A stretch of 31,451 nucleotides of DNA, taken from the NCBI GenBank assembly GCA_036477795.1, contig JAZGDL010000004.1, positions 1-31,451 of the forward strand, given 5' to 3'. The notes beneath the pieces were generated by a model. The model was not told the origin of the DNA, did not search any database, and saw only the letters and a program-made list of their open reading frames with translations. A program made the translations under genes and the position numbers. Origin of the DNA: JAZGDL01 sp036477795 (GTDB lineage: Bacteria; Planctomycetota; Phycisphaerae; UBA1845). Of this stretch, positions 31,026 through 31,451 are shown piece by piece (positions within the stretch are counted from its first letter, which is position 1; the number at the start of each line of letters is the position of its first letter).

Positions 31026-31451
31026 ATGGCCCGGAGCATTGAAGCCGTTTGTCTTTTCCTGTTGCTGGCGGTTGTGGGTCTGCGGCCGCTGATCGCCGAG
31101 CGATACGACTCCACCACACTGGAGATGACACGGGCGCTGGGCCTGGTGGAAGAGGCGTCGCCGACGACGACCTTGCTCATCGACGGGGTGATCATGCTGG
31201 CATCGGTGGGCTGGCTCCTCGCTGGGGCGCTGACCGGCGACCGCAGCTACCGACGGTGCGGCATCGAGTGGGGGGCGTTGATCATCCTCTTGGCGGCGGC
31301 GGTGTCGTGCGTGGCTGCCGGTCAACGGCGATTGGCGGTCAACGGGGCCCTGGACTGGTTGTGTTGCATTCTCCTTGCCGTGGTGTTGGTGCAATTGCTG
31401 CGCGACCGCTGGCGGATACGTCTGGCGTTGTGCGTGGTGCTGGCTTCGGGT
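31026..31451 (+). CDS. Membrane protein, N-terminal part (O-antigen-ligase-like), truncated by window end
   Basis: The open frame starts at ATG 31026 and runs off the window (142 codons). It begins 'MARSIEAVCLFLLLAVVGLRPLIAERYDSTTLEM', followed by further hydrophobic segments ('LLIDGVIMLASVGWLLAGAL', 'GALIILLAAAVSCVAAG', 'LDWLCCILLAVVLVQLL'). The opening hydrophobic segment ending in 'LRPLIAE' plus the spacing of helices resembles the large O-antigen ligase/TPR membrane proteins of planctomycetes; this identification is tentative because only the N-terminus is visible. It lies 14 bp after the CDF stop. Confidence 0.6.
   Translation, partial: MARSIEAVCLFLLLAVVGLRPLIAERYDSTTLEMTRALGLVEEASPTTTLLIDGVIMLASVGWLLAGALTGDRSYRRCGIEWGALIILLAAAVSCVAAGQRRLAVNGALDWLCCILLAVVLVQLLRDRWRIRLALCVVLASG

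Overview
The window is a high-GC bacterial chromosome segment from a Gram-negative (diderm) organism: it carries lptF-lptG, uppS, several lipoproteins and the start of an O-antigen-ligase-like membrane protein. A tiny histone-H1-like Lys/Ala protein, many small secreted or lipoprotein genes of unknown function, a HEAT-repeat protein, an EF-P with a KGNKRS tip loop and a PEP-CTERM-like tail suggest Planctomycetota (Phycisphaerae-like) or a close relative. That placement is inference; no rRNA gene is present. No phage, IS transposase, CRISPR array or tRNA was seen.

Layout. 1-2497: end of lptF and all of lptG (LPS export permeases). 2518-3536: an orphan secreted or anchored protein bracketed by oppositely oriented 7-bp repeat arrays. 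3536-7885: glycosidase-like TIM-barrel protein (-), CPA2 antiporter with CBS pair (+), GH130 mannoside phosphorylase-type enzyme (-). 8044-11382: GT4 glycosyltransferase with an alpha-helical C-terminal domain, then uppS (both -). 11671-13302: efp (+), a 0.7-kb gap, then the histone-like gene with its own promoter, near-perfect Shine-Dalgarno and terminator. 13447-15340: nuclease/phospholipase-like protein and a lipoprotein (-). 15592-17820: HEAT-repeat protein (+). 17952-21824: overlapping minus-strand operon pdxJ > SGNH-like > dapA > membrane protein. 22134-23383: clpS and a coiled-coil lipoprotein (-). 23515-24144: class II aldolase-like protein (+). 24145-24672: a structured non-coding leader. 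24673-27817: acyl-CoA dehydrogenase > glyA > lipoprotein (+). 27877-31451: S41 protease (-), YkgJ-type Cys-cluster protein, CDF metal transporter and a partial membrane protein (+).

The protein-coding part is largely housekeeping. The unusual part is between the genes, where at least six repeat families occur: (i) heptanucleotide arrays of three unrelated sequences (GATTGNN, GAATRGC, GCTGACY), (ii) an octanucleotide array (ACGAAGGC) that runs into the antiporter reading frame, (iii) two composite heptad elements ending in GGTAAGCG terminal inverted repeats, (iv) a 99-bp multi-hairpin element present as an inverted pair flanking clpS, each copy bounded by its own direct repeats, (v) a 31-bp perfect-palindrome repeat found once between genes and once in frame inside a gene, and (vi) hairpins bracketed by a 32-bp direct repeat. 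Most lie at convergent gene ends or abut stop codons. No recognised defence or biosynthetic system was found. The best candidates for something undescribed are these repeat elements and the structured leader upstream of the acyl-CoA dehydrogenase-glyA operon.
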